From assembly GCA_002358875.1 (NCBI GenBank), contig DEPS01000019.1, positions 99,692-143,620 on the forward strand: a DNA stretch of 43,929 nucleotides, given 5' to 3'. Of the stretch, positions 1 through 7,311 are shown piece after piece. The first letter of the stretch is position 1, and the number at the start of each line of letters is the position of its first letter. The notes under the pieces are model-generated. The model made no database searches. It saw only the letters and a program-made list of their open reading frames with translations, and was not told the DNA's origin. The position numbers and the translations under genes are program-made. Source of the DNA: Lachnospiraceae bacterium UBA3386. GTDB lineage: Bacteria; Bacillota; Clostridia; Lachnospirales; Lachnospiraceae.

Positions 1-806
1 TCTTTGCAGTACTTGATGGCTGCGTCAAGGGCGCCCTGCGCAAGGCCGACTGCCTGCGCGGCGATGCCGATGCGGCCGCCGTCGAGGGCCTGCATGGCGA
101 TCTTGAAGCCCTGGCCTTCCTTGCCGAGCATATCGTCCTTGTGGACACGGACATTGTTGTAGTATACTTCCGCATTGGAGGCAGCGCGGATACCCATGCG
201 CTTGATGTCAGGCTGTACTTCCAGACCGGGAGTGTTCTTATCAACAAGGAAAGCGGACATTCCCTTGTGGGCGGGAACAGACTTGTCAGTCAGGGCAAAT
301 ACCAGGAAGGTGTCGGCAAAACCGGAGTTGGTGGTGAAGATCTTTGCGCCGTTGATGACATAGTAGTCGCCATCCTTCTCGGCAAATGTTTTTGCGCCGG
401 CGACGTCAGAACCTGCATTGGGCTCTGTCAGGCCAAAGCAGCCGATCTTGGTTCCGTCAACGAGGGGACGAAGCCATTTTTCTTTCTGCTCGGGAGTCGC
501 GTACTGCTCGACGATCGAAGCGCACAGAGAGGTGTGTACGGAGACGGTAACACCGGTGCTTCCGCAGACCTTGGAGATCTCTTCCATCTCAAGAACATAG
601 GTCAGATAATCCATGCCTGTTCCGCCGACTTCCTCGCTGAAAGGAACGCCGAAGAAACCAAGCTCCTTCATCTCCTGGATCATATCCATGTTCATTTCTT
701 CTTTTTCGTCCATTTCCTCAGCGATAGGCGCGATCTTTTCCTGGGCGAATTTGCGGAAAAGCTGCTGCATTTCCAGCTGGTCTTCAGTTAAATTAAAGCT
801 TACCAT
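1..806 (-). CDS. bcd: Acyl-CoA dehydrogenase, butyryl-CoA type (3' end outside window)
   Basis: FAD-dependent acyl-CoA dehydrogenase that would oxidise, or with an Etf partner reduce, a short-chain acyl-CoA/enoyl-CoA pair. The 268 visible residues give the N-terminal helical and middle beta domains: a start MVSFNLTEDQ, the stretch SVHTSLCAS near residue 95, the family signature FGLTEPNAGSD near 125, then DGGRIGIAAQA near 248 where the C-terminal helical domain begins. The catalytic glutamate lies beyond the left edge. The start at 804-806 follows an AAGGAGG site. Similarity in wording to clostridial Bcd suggests butyryl-CoA dehydrogenase, and etfB/etfA would be expected downstream, outside the window. 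Substrate length is inference; family membership is secure. Confidence 0.93.
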   Translation of the reverse strand, partial: MVSFNLTEDQLEMQQLFRKFAQEKIAPIAEEMDEKEEMNMDMIQEMKELGFFGVPFSEEVGGTGMDYLTYVLEMEEISKVCGSTGVTVSVHTSLCASIVEQYATPEQKEKWLRPLVDGTKIGCFGLTEPNAGSDVAGAKTFAEKDGDYYVINGAKIFTTNSGFADTFLVFALTDKSVPAHKGMSAFLVDKNTPGLEVQPDIKRMGIRAASNAEVYYNNVRVHKDDMLGKEGQGFKIAMQALDGGRIGIAAQAVGLAQGALDAAIKYCK

Positions 807-967
807 AATAGCCTCCTTAAAATGAAGTGGCTGCCGGACTTGTATGGGAAGAAGCGCAGAATCAGCTCGGGATTTTGCGCGAAAAAGCCGCACAAAACAC
901 AAAGGCACAGATATTGAGGGAGCTGCGTGTTTTCTGACAGCCGGCATTGTTATCCTTGCTAATAATT

Positions 968-996
968 AGCATACTAACTATTAATGCGTAATGCAA
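968..996 (-). promoter_or_regulatory. Promoter for the acyl-CoA dehydrogenase gene
   Basis: On the minus strand TTGCAT (991-996) is followed after 17 bases by TATGCT (968-973). A palindrome TGCTAAT-A-ATTAGCA (958-972) overlaps the -10 box and would be well placed for a repressor. The rest of the 807-1180 gap is AT-rich and shows no gene. Confidence 0.55.
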
Positions 997-1092
997 GAGT
1001 TTTTTACAAAATTAATATACAAAAATGACACAGGCTTTTTGTTAAAATGTTACAGGGCATATGCTGATTAAAAAACAGTTTTTTCAGGACGG

Positions 1093-1122
1093 ATGACAAA
1101 AGCTGTATTCATATGATACAAT
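1093..1122 (+). promoter_or_regulatory. Promoter for the zapA-like gene
   Basis: ATGACA (1093-1098), 18-base spacer, TACAAT (1117-1122). The predicted transcript starts near 1129, so an in-frame TTG at 1127 cannot be the translation start and the ATG at 1181 is preferred. Confidence 0.5.
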
Positions 1123-1180
1123 CAGATTGTTGCGCGGGCGTTATCATAGTTTTTGGCGGTTTTTTACCGAAAGGAGCGGC

Positions 1181-2434
1181 ATGGCGGCAAAGAATGACAT
1201 TGACATTGTGATCGGCGGAAAAACGTTCACGCTCAGCGGCGTGGAGAGTGAGGAATATCTTCGAGAGGTTGCATCCTATCTGAACGGCAAGATCAGGGAG
1301 TTTTCAGATGACGCAGCCTACTGGAGGCTGCCAAATGACATGAGAGGCGTGATGCTGCAGCTGAATCTTGCGGATGATTATTTCAAAGAGCGCAGCCGCG
1401 CGGCAGCCTTCGAGGAGCAGATCCGCGAACTTTCAGGACTTCGTGAACAATCGGAAAAGAAGATTGACGAAATGGCGGCCAGGGCAGCGCAGGACGCGTC
1501 CCGGATCAGTGAACTCGAGGCCGATGCGGCAGGACTCAGGGACCGGGCGAACAGAGCGTCAGCCGCGGAAAATTCTGCCGCCAAGCGGTTCGGCGCTGAA
1601 AAGAGCCGGGCTGATAAGCTCACCGAGGAGATGGATGCCCTGAGAAAAAGTAAGTCGGAAGCGGACAAGGCAGTTCAGAGGCTGCGCCAGGAGCTGTCCG
1701 AAACCCGTGACAGTCTTCAGGGCGAACTGTCCAGGACAAAAAAAGACCTTGAGCAGAAGCTTGCAGCGTCGGAGGCACAGAGAAAAAAGGAAATTCAGGA
1801 GCTTGAGCAGATTCGGGAAAAAGAAACCCGGGAGCTGAAAGACAAAGGACAAAAGGAAGTAAGAGATGTCCAGAGTCTTCGTGAAAAAGAAGTCCAGGAT
1901 CTGATCACAAAGCGCCAGAAGGAAATACAGACACTTCGGGCTCAGCATGAGAAGGAACTGCTTCAGAAGGACGCGCAGAGTAAAAAAACGCTAAAGGATC
2001 GGGAGGATTCTCTGCAGAAGGCCCTTTCAGAGACACGTGAGAGCCTCACACGTCAGCTTCAGACTGCAAAGGCTGAGTCCGCAGAGCGAGGAAATGCCCT
2101 TGAAAAGGCGAACGAGGAGATCAGAAAGCTTCGTTCCCAGCTGGATATCGCACGTCTGAACGGGGAAAATGCCCAGAAGAAGCTCGCCGGGCTTGAAAAG
2201 ACATTTGCGGAGAAGCTGGCAGCTGATACCGATCAATTCCGCAAAAAGACTGAGCAGGCAAAGGAAGAGCTTGTGCAGGTGCAGGAGGAGCTGGCCCTTA
2301 TGCAGGAACAGGAGAGTGCGCGCACGCAGGCTGCTGTGAAGGTCCGCAGCTCAATGCAGGAGCTTGTTCAGCAGTACGGACGTTTCGGTCAGTCTCTCGA
2401 GGAGACTGCAGCCCTGATGCGGGCGCTGGAATGA
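1181..2434 (+). CDS. zapA: ZapA-type cell division protein with very long coiled coil
   Basis: The first ~85 residues are a ZapA domain (MAAKNDIDIVIGGKTFTLSG, then a YLREVASYLNGKI helix and a VMLQLNLADDYF helix). ZapA binds FtsZ and promotes protofilament bundling at the division ring. The remaining ~330 residues are nearly uninterrupted charged coiled coil rich in K, E, Q and R with recurrent KEIQ/KEVQ heptads, and the protein ends in a short helix. At 417 residues it is about four times the usual 80-100 residue ZapA. The start at 1181 has an AAAGGAG site; the longer reading frame from TTG 1127 starts at the promoter and lacks a ribosome site. No transmembrane segment is seen. Monocistronic, closed by the terminator at 2507. 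The long tail could bridge FtsZ to another partner, but that is inference. Confidence 0.82.
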   Translation: MAAKNDIDIVIGGKTFTLSGVESEEYLREVASYLNGKIREFSDDAAYWRLPNDMRGVMLQLNLADDYFKERSRAAAFEEQIRELSGLREQSEKKIDEMAARAAQDASRISELEADAAGLRDRANRASAAENSAAKRFGAEKSRADKLTEEMDALRKSKSEADKAVQRLRQELSETRDSLQGELSRTKKDLEQKLAASEAQRKKEIQELEQIREKETRELKDKGQKEVRDVQSLREKEVQDLITKRQKEIQTLRAQHEKELLQKDAQSKKTLKDREDSLQKALSETRESLTRQLQTAKAESAERGNALEKANEEIRKLRSQLDIARLNGENAQKKLAGLEKTFAEKLAADTDQFRKKTEQAKEELVQVQEELALMQEQESARTQAAVKVRSSMQELVQQYGRFGQSLEETAALMRALE

Positions 2435-2443
2435 CCCTTCCCT

Positions 2444-2498
2444 GAAAATTAATAAAGCTTCGAAAATTAATAAAGCTTCAAAAAATTAATAAAGCTTC
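2444..2498 (+). repeat. Three tandem 18-19-bp repeats
   Basis: Three head-to-tail copies of GAAAATTAATAAAGCTTC at 2444-2461, 2462-2479 and 2480-2498 (last copy with one extra A). They lie between the zapA-like stop codon and its terminator, in the 3' untranslated region. Confidence 0.9.
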
Positions 2499-2506
2499 AA
2501 AAAAAT

Positions 2507-2534
2507 GCCTCCACATCGGTGGAGGCGTTTTTTT
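2507..2534. terminator. Bidirectional intrinsic terminator
   Basis: Perfect 8-bp stem GCCTCCAC / GTGGAGGC with an ATCG loop, followed by T7 on the plus strand and by T7 on the minus strand. It serves the converging zapA-like and EIIC genes. Confidence 0.92.
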
Positions 2535-2595
2535 GAAAATAGAAATTATTAAATGTGAAGATTTTCCAGGATGCCGCACAGGCGTGCGGGCAGAT

Positions 2596-3663
2596 TCAGC
2601 AATCGAGTTTCATGTCTCCTTCCCTGATAAGCCCCATGGACTTAAACGGGATGGAAAAGAGGGGGGTGAGTACTGCGGGAAGGACAAAACAGATGAGTAC
2701 CAGACCGATCCAGTCCATACCGGTGATAGAAGCTTTTGTGCCGGCGGTTATATCGTTGATCCAGCCGGTGTAAACGCCGATCTGTCCGACAAGGCCGCAG
2801 GTTCCCATACCGGAGGCGACAGGGGAGCCGTTCATCTGCATCTTGAAAAGGCAGGTGGCAAGGGGGCCTGTCACAGCAGAAGTCAGGATCGGAGGGATCC
2901 AGATAAAGGGATTTTTAACGATATTTCCCATCTGAAGCATGGATGTGCCGATTCCCTGGGATACGAGACCGCCCCATTTGTTTTCCTTGAAGGACATAAA
3001 GGCAAAGCCGATCATCTGGGCGCAGCAGCCCGCGACGGCAGCTCCGCCGGCAAGGCCTGTAAGGCCCAGGGCTGCACATATGGCTGCAGAAGAAATAGGA
3101 AGTGTCAGCGCTATGCCGACTACGACGGAAACACAGATACCCATCAGGAAGGGCTGCTGATTCGTAGCCCACATGATGATATTTCCGACGCTGGAAGCTG
3201 CTTTGCCGATAGCTGGCGCGATCAGTGTGGAGAGGCCGACGCCGGAAAGAATAGTCACAAGAGGCGTAACAAGAATATCAACTCGTGTCTCTTTAGAGAC
3301 CGCCTTGCCCAGCTCCGATGCGATGATAGCGATAAAAAGTACGGAAAGCGGACCGCCTGCTCCGCCAAGCTGGTTTGCCGATGAACCGACTGTGGCGAGA
3401 GAGAAGAGAACCAGAGGAGGAGCCTGCAGGGCATAGCCGATTGCGATCGCCATTGCAGGGCCGCTCATCGAGGATGCATAGCCGCCAACTGTGGTAAGTG
3501 CCTCAATACCGAGCTGTGCACCCAGTGTATTTAAGATCGTTCCAATCAGGAGAGAGGCGAAAAGTCCCTGTGCCATTGCGCCGAGCGCATCGATTCCGTA
3601 GCGCCGCGCAGAGATCACAATATTTTTTCGTGCCAGAAACCCTTTTTTCTTATTATCTTCCAT
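2596..3663 (-). CDS. PTS EIIC-like membrane protein (PTS_EIIC_2 family)
   Basis: A 355-residue polytopic membrane protein. It starts with a basic cytoplasmic stretch (MEDNKKKGFLARKNIVISARRYG) and has about nine hydrophobic segments rich in Gly, Ala and Ser, including GLTGLAGGAAVAGCCAQ and FIWIPPILTSAVTGPLATCLF. This resembles the PTS_EIIC_2 group of stand-alone EIIC-like permeases. Classical EIIC proteins move a sugar while EIIB phosphorylates it, but no EIIA or EIIB gene is nearby, so the substrate and even PTS dependence are unknown. The start at 3661-3663 follows an AGAGG site; a 13-residue longer frame from 3702 lacks one. Monocistronic, between its own consensus promoter and the shared terminator. 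Confidence 0.8.
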   Translation of the reverse strand: MEDNKKKGFLARKNIVISARRYGIDALGAMAQGLFASLLIGTILNTLGAQLGIEALTTVGGYASSMSGPAMAIAIGYALQAPPLVLFSLATVGSSANQLGGAGGPLSVLFIAIIASELGKAVSKETRVDILVTPLVTILSGVGLSTLIAPAIGKAASSVGNIIMWATNQQPFLMGICVSVVVGIALTLPISSAAICAALGLTGLAGGAAVAGCCAQMIGFAFMSFKENKWGGLVSQGIGTSMLQMGNIVKNPFIWIPPILTSAVTGPLATCLFKMQMNGSPVASGMGTCGLVGQIGVYTGWINDITAGTKASITGMDWIGLVLICFVLPAVLTPLFSIPFKSMGLIREGDMKLDC

Positions 3664-3718
3664 TCTTACCTCTTTTCTTTGTATATAAAGCTGTCTTGTC
3701 ACCTGTCATGGTAATGCC

Positions 3719-3747
3719 ATTATTTATGCAGGATGGCATTTTGTCAA
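3719..3747 (-). promoter_or_regulatory. Promoter for the EIIC-like gene
   Basis: On the minus strand TTGACA (3742-3747), 17-base spacer, AATAAT (3719-3724). Between here and 3942 nothing else was recognised. Confidence 0.7.
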
Positions 3748-3939
3748 GCAGTTTCAGGATTTTTTGATTGTATTTATACGGGTACATATACAAAGCCGGG
3801 GAGAAGGATTCGGAAAGTTAATTCTGACCCCAATTTTCCATATTTACCGGACTTTTGTTTATTGTCATTTTTTTTGTTTTCGTACAAAATAAAACAGTAA
3901 TCTTTAGATTAAAAACAGTACCCTTTCTGACGCTTTTTC

Positions 3940-3948
3940 TGATAAAAT
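3940..3948 (+). promoter_or_regulatory. Possible extended -10 promoter for galT
   Basis: TGATAAAAT is an extended -10 box without a clear -35. It would give a leader of about 195 bases before galT. Confidence 0.35.
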
Positions 3949-4010
3949 ATCCTGGTAGGCGATATCAGTCAGCAGAAGGGACTAAGACAGGGTCGGGCAA
4001 TGCTGCAGGA

Positions 4011-4082
4011 ACAGGATTGCTTCCAGTGATCCGGCAGGTTTTTCCATGGATCGGACAGGATTACTTCCGGAGATCGGACTGG
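4011..4082 (+). repeat. Imperfect 28-bp direct repeat in the galT leader
   Basis: Two copies, 4011-4038 and 4055-4082, both beginning ACAGGATT and agreeing at about 22 of 28 positions, with a 44-base period. Function unknown. Confidence 0.6.
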
Positions 4083-4149
4083 ACTTGAAGTAAAATATAT
4101 ACAGTGAATGGAAAAGGACACATATTGCTTCGGAAGGAGGGCTTTTGTG

Positions 4150-5802
4150 ATGACTGATGACACGAAACGGGTACAGGACGCTGTAACTTCTCTGGTGAGG
4201 TATGGCCTTGAAAAAGAACTGATTGCAGAGGATGATGCGTTCTATGCCGCAAACAGCATTTTTGACCTGCTGAGAACAGATCCTGCGGGAGATTATGCCC
4301 CCGTGGATCAGAATGCTCCCGCGGATTTTACATGTTATGGCCAGGCTGGAGCCTGTGACAAGGATAACATGGAGCCGGTCTCAAAAGACAGTGGCTGCGG
4401 GCCGGAGTATGATCTTGAACAGATCCTGGCAGTCCTGTTAGACTATGCTGTGGAGCAGGGGATCATCGACGGGGGGATTGCGAGCAGGGATCTTTTCGAT
4501 ACGAAGATCATGGGGTGTCTTACGCCGCGTCCTTCCGAAGTGGTACGCCGTTTTGTGGGAAAGTACCGCATATCGCCCGGGAAAGCGACTGACTTTTTCT
4601 ACAGGCTCAGTCAGGACTGCGATTATATCCGCAGGTACCGGATCGCAAAAGACAGGAAATGGATCGCTCCGACACGCTACGGAGATCTTGATATTACCAT
4701 CAACCTCTCCAAACCCGAGAAGGATCCCAAGGCCATTGCCGCGGCGCTCACGGCAAAGCAGGGGGACAAATATCCTAAATGCCTTCTGTGCAGCCAGAAT
4801 GTGGGCTATGCGGGGAGGCTGGACCATCCGGCGCGGCAGAATATCCGCCTGATCCCTCTTTCTCTGGAGGGAGAGCAGTGGTATATGCAGTATTCTCCTT
4901 ATGTGTATTATAATGAGCACTGCATCGTTCTTTCCGGCGAGCACCGTCCGATGAAGATCGAAAGGGCGACCTTTGCACGTCTGTTCCAGTTTATACAGAA
5001 GTTCCCTCACTATACGATCGGTTCCAACGCGGATCTTCCGATTGTTGGCGGTTCGATCCTCACACACGAGCATTATCAGGGCGGCTGCTACACCTTTGCA
5101 ATGGCAAAAGCCCCATGCCGTGAGAAGGTGAGCTTTAAGGACTATCCGGACATTGAGGCAGGGATCGTTGACTGGCCCATGTCAGTCATCCGGCTGGACG
5201 GAAAAGATCCTGACAAAATCGTGGATCTTGCGGACCGCATCCTCACTGCCTGGCGCGGCTACACAGACGAGTCGGCTGGTGTCCTTGCGTTTTCCGACGG
5301 GGAACCGCACAATACGATCACGCCGATCGCAAGGATGAGGGACGGCCTTTTCGAGCTCGACCTGGTTCTTCGCAATAACCGCACCTCCGCCCAGTATCCC
5401 CTGGGGATATTCCACCCTCATCAGGAGCTCCATCATATTAAAAAGGAAAACATCGGTCTGATCGAGGTCATGGGTCTTGCAGTGCTGCCTGCCCGCCTTC
5501 TCGGAGAAATGGATGCACTCGCGGAGGCAGTCATGAAGGGGGAGGACCTCAGGAAAAATGAACAGACAGCCGCTCATGCAGAATGGGCATGTGAATTTCT
5601 GAAAAAATACCCAGAATTTACGGGAGAAAAACCGGCGGCATCCTGTGACGAAGCGGAGCGGGCGGCACTCAGGGAAAAACTTGACCGGATCATTGAGGAA
5701 GAAATCGGTCTTGTCTTTGCAAAGGTGCTTGAGCACTGTGCCGTTTTTGCGGACACGAAGGAAGGTCGTGAACAATTCGAACATTTTACTGCATCTGTAT
5801 AA
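4150..5802 (+). CDS. galT: UTP-hexose-1-phosphate uridylyltransferase, class II
   Basis: Transfers UMP between UDP-glucose and galactose-1-phosphate in the Leloir pathway. It is the Firmicute class II form: the motif THEHYQGG near residue 306 carries the nucleophilic histidine, and YYNEHCIVLSGEHRPM and PHNTITPIARM are typical of the class. At 550 residues it is longer than the usual ~490-510, mainly through an acidic, Cys- and Asp-rich insertion at residues ~55-85. The start at 4150 has AAGGAGG nine bases upstream; an in-frame ATG at 4108 has no ribosome site. galE follows 125 bases later, so the two probably form an operon. Confidence 0.95.
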   Translation: MTDDTKRVQDAVTSLVRYGLEKELIAEDDAFYAANSIFDLLRTDPAGDYAPVDQNAPADFTCYGQAGACDKDNMEPVSKDSGCGPEYDLEQILAVLLDYAVEQGIIDGGIASRDLFDTKIMGCLTPRPSEVVRRFVGKYRISPGKATDFFYRLSQDCDYIRRYRIAKDRKWIAPTRYGDLDITINLSKPEKDPKAIAAALTAKQGDKYPKCLLCSQNVGYAGRLDHPARQNIRLIPLSLEGEQWYMQYSPYVYYNEHCIVLSGEHRPMKIERATFARLFQFIQKFPHYTIGSNADLPIVGGSILTHEHYQGGCYTFAMAKAPCREKVSFKDYPDIEAGIVDWPMSVIRLDGKDPDKIVDLADRILTAWRGYTDESAGVLAFSDGEPHNTITPIARMRDGLFELDLVLRNNRTSAQYPLGIFHPHQELHHIKKENIGLIEVMGLAVLPARLLGEMDALAEAVMKGEDLRKNEQTAAHAEWACEFLKKYPEFTGEKPAASCDEAERAALREKLDRIIEEEIGLVFAKVLEHCAVFADTKEGREQFEHFTASV

Positions 5803-5927
5803 TGAAAACACAATGACTAAGGAAAGCTTAACTTAAGGGAAGAGCTCAAAATAACATTGGCCGGAACAGTTCAGTAAGGATTTCAGGAAAGGAGAGAGGC
5901 GCCTTTGCGGCGTCCAGGTGTTTGAAT

Positions 5928-6944
5928 ATGGCAATTTTAGTGACAGGCGGAGCAGGATTTATCGGAAGCCACACAGTCGTGGAGCTTCTGGACGCGGGAT
6001 ATGAGGTCGTTGTAGTGGACAATCTCTATAACGCGAAAGAGATGGTGCTTGACCGGATCGAGAAGATCACGGGAAAGCGTCCGAAATTCTATAAGCAGGA
6101 TGTCTGTGAGAGGGAAGGCCTCGAGGAGATCTTTGAAAAGGAAAAGATTGACGCAGTTATCCATTTTGCAGGCTTCAAGGCGGTAGGCGAGTCCACCAGA
6201 ATGCCTATCGAATACTACCGCAACAACATTGGATCGACGTTGACGCTGTGCGATGTGATGAGAAAGCACGGCTGCAAAAAGATCGTCTTTTCTTCTTCCG
6301 CTACCGTTTACGGTGATCCTGCTTTTGTGCCTATCACCGAAGAGTGCCCCAAGGGCATTACGACGAACCCCTACGGGGAGACCAAATCCATGCAGGAGCG
6401 TATCCTGACTGATATCTGGCGCGCGGACGAAGAGTGGCGCGTGATGCTGCTTCGTTATTTCAATCCCATTGGCGCCCACAAGAGCGGCCTGATCGGCGAG
6501 GATCCCAAGGGCATCCCCAACAACCTTCTTCCCTATGTGGCGCAGGTAGCGACCGGGAAACTCGAAAAGATCCATGTCTTCGGAAACGATTATGATACGC
6601 CTGACGGGACCGGCGTCCGCGACTATATCCACGTTGTAGACCTGGCGAAAGGCCATGTAAAGGCCATTGAGGGAATGGAAAAGCTGCCTGGCGTCAATGT
6701 TTTCAATCTGGGCACCGGTATCGGCTACAGCGTCCTCGACATTATCAGGGCCTTCTCCGCTGCCTGCGGCAAAGAACTTCCCTATGTCATTGACGACAGA
6801 CGCCCCGGAGATATTGCGACCTGCTATTCCGATCCCGCAAAAGCAAGGGACATCCTTGGCTGGACCGCTCAGTTAAATCTCGAGGATATGTGCCGGGATG
6901 CCTGGCGCTGGCAGTCCGGCAATCCGGACGGATATGTGGAGTGA
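5928..6944 (+). CDS. galE: UDP-glucose 4-epimerase
   Basis: Interconverts UDP-galactose and UDP-glucose with bound NAD, completing the Leloir cycle started by the adjacent galT. This is an extended short-chain dehydrogenase of 338 residues: the Rossmann motif TGGAGFIGSH is at the N terminus, the catalytic YxxxK is Y149/K153 in NPYGETK, and SSSATVYG and RYFNPIGAH precede and follow it. GDIATCYSDPAKA lies in the C-terminal substrate domain. The start at 5928 has AGGTG seven bases upstream; the reading frame can be extended to a TTG at 5922, which is less likely. A terminator follows at 7042. Confidence 0.97.
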   Translation: MAILVTGGAGFIGSHTVVELLDAGYEVVVVDNLYNAKEMVLDRIEKITGKRPKFYKQDVCEREGLEEIFEKEKIDAVIHFAGFKAVGESTRMPIEYYRNNIGSTLTLCDVMRKHGCKKIVFSSSATVYGDPAFVPITEECPKGITTNPYGETKSMQERILTDIWRADEEWRVMLLRYFNPIGAHKSGLIGEDPKGIPNNLLPYVAQVATGKLEKIHVFGNDYDTPDGTGVRDYIHVVDLAKGHVKAIEGMEKLPGVNVFNLGTGIGYSVLDIIRAFSAACGKELPYVIDDRRPGDIATCYSDPAKARDILGWTAQLNLEDMCRDAWRWQSGNPDGYVE

Positions 6945-7041
6945 TCTCTCCCGTCAAAGATCCCAATAAAGTAAATAAGAGCATTTTGAGATCGCAGGCA
7001 TTTAAGATGATCTGTGCCTGTCGGGAAAATGTAATTTCTTT

Positions 7042-7081
7042 GCCATGCCGCATCCGCCTATGTGCGAGGCATGGCTTTTTT
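7042..7081 (+). terminator. Terminator after galE
   Basis: Stem GCCATGCC (7042-7049) / GGCATGGC (7068-7075) with a T6 tract (7076-7081). Confidence 0.85.
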
Positions 7082-7092
7082 ATGCTTTCATT

Positions 7093-7122
7093 GCTGTCAC
7101 GCCCTGTAAAGTGCGTGACAGC
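7093..7122 (+). other. Perfect 10-bp inverted repeat
   Basis: GCTGTCACGC (7093-7102) / GCGTGACAGC (7113-7122), loop of ten bases, with no T tract. It stands between the galE terminator and the promoter of the dlt-like operon and could be an operator or RNA hairpin. Confidence 0.6.
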
Positions 7123-7208
7123 GGTGCCTGAACCTTAATATGTTTTTGTACCTGCAGAGAAAAGGGAGTGAAAAAGCATTGAAAAGAAACCTATGAAGTT
7201 GTAAACTT

Positions 7209-7238
7209 TTGAGAAAGGCTATTGACTGATGGTATAAA
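7209..7238 (+). promoter_or_regulatory. Promoter for the dlt-like operon
   Basis: TTGAGA (7209-7214), 18-base spacer, TATAAA (7233-7238), giving a leader of about 65 bases before the AGGAGG site of the first gene. Confidence 0.55.
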
Positions 7239-7311
7239 TGAGAAATCATAAACTTAAAACCGGATTTAAATGAAAAAAGCTGAGACGGTGCTCCATATAA
7301 CAGGAGGATAG

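Noticed and set aside
141..791. 216-codon plus-strand reading frame at the left edge
   Set aside because: Antisense to the acyl-CoA dehydrogenase, whose minus-strand translation carries the family signature.
1039..1056. Possible Rex site TTGTTAAAATGTTACAGG upstream of the acyl-CoA dehydrogenase gene
   Set aside because: Only the first half matches the TTGTTAA-N4-TTAACAA consensus well; too weak to call without a motif score.
1127..1180. Upstream TTG start for the zapA-like gene
   Set aside because: It sits at the predicted transcription start, has no ribosome site and would precede the conserved ZapA start at 1181.
2533..3384. 283-codon plus-strand reading frame
   Set aside because: Antisense to the EIIC-like gene; the translation is rich in D, G, K and C with no domain, and there is no ribosome site.
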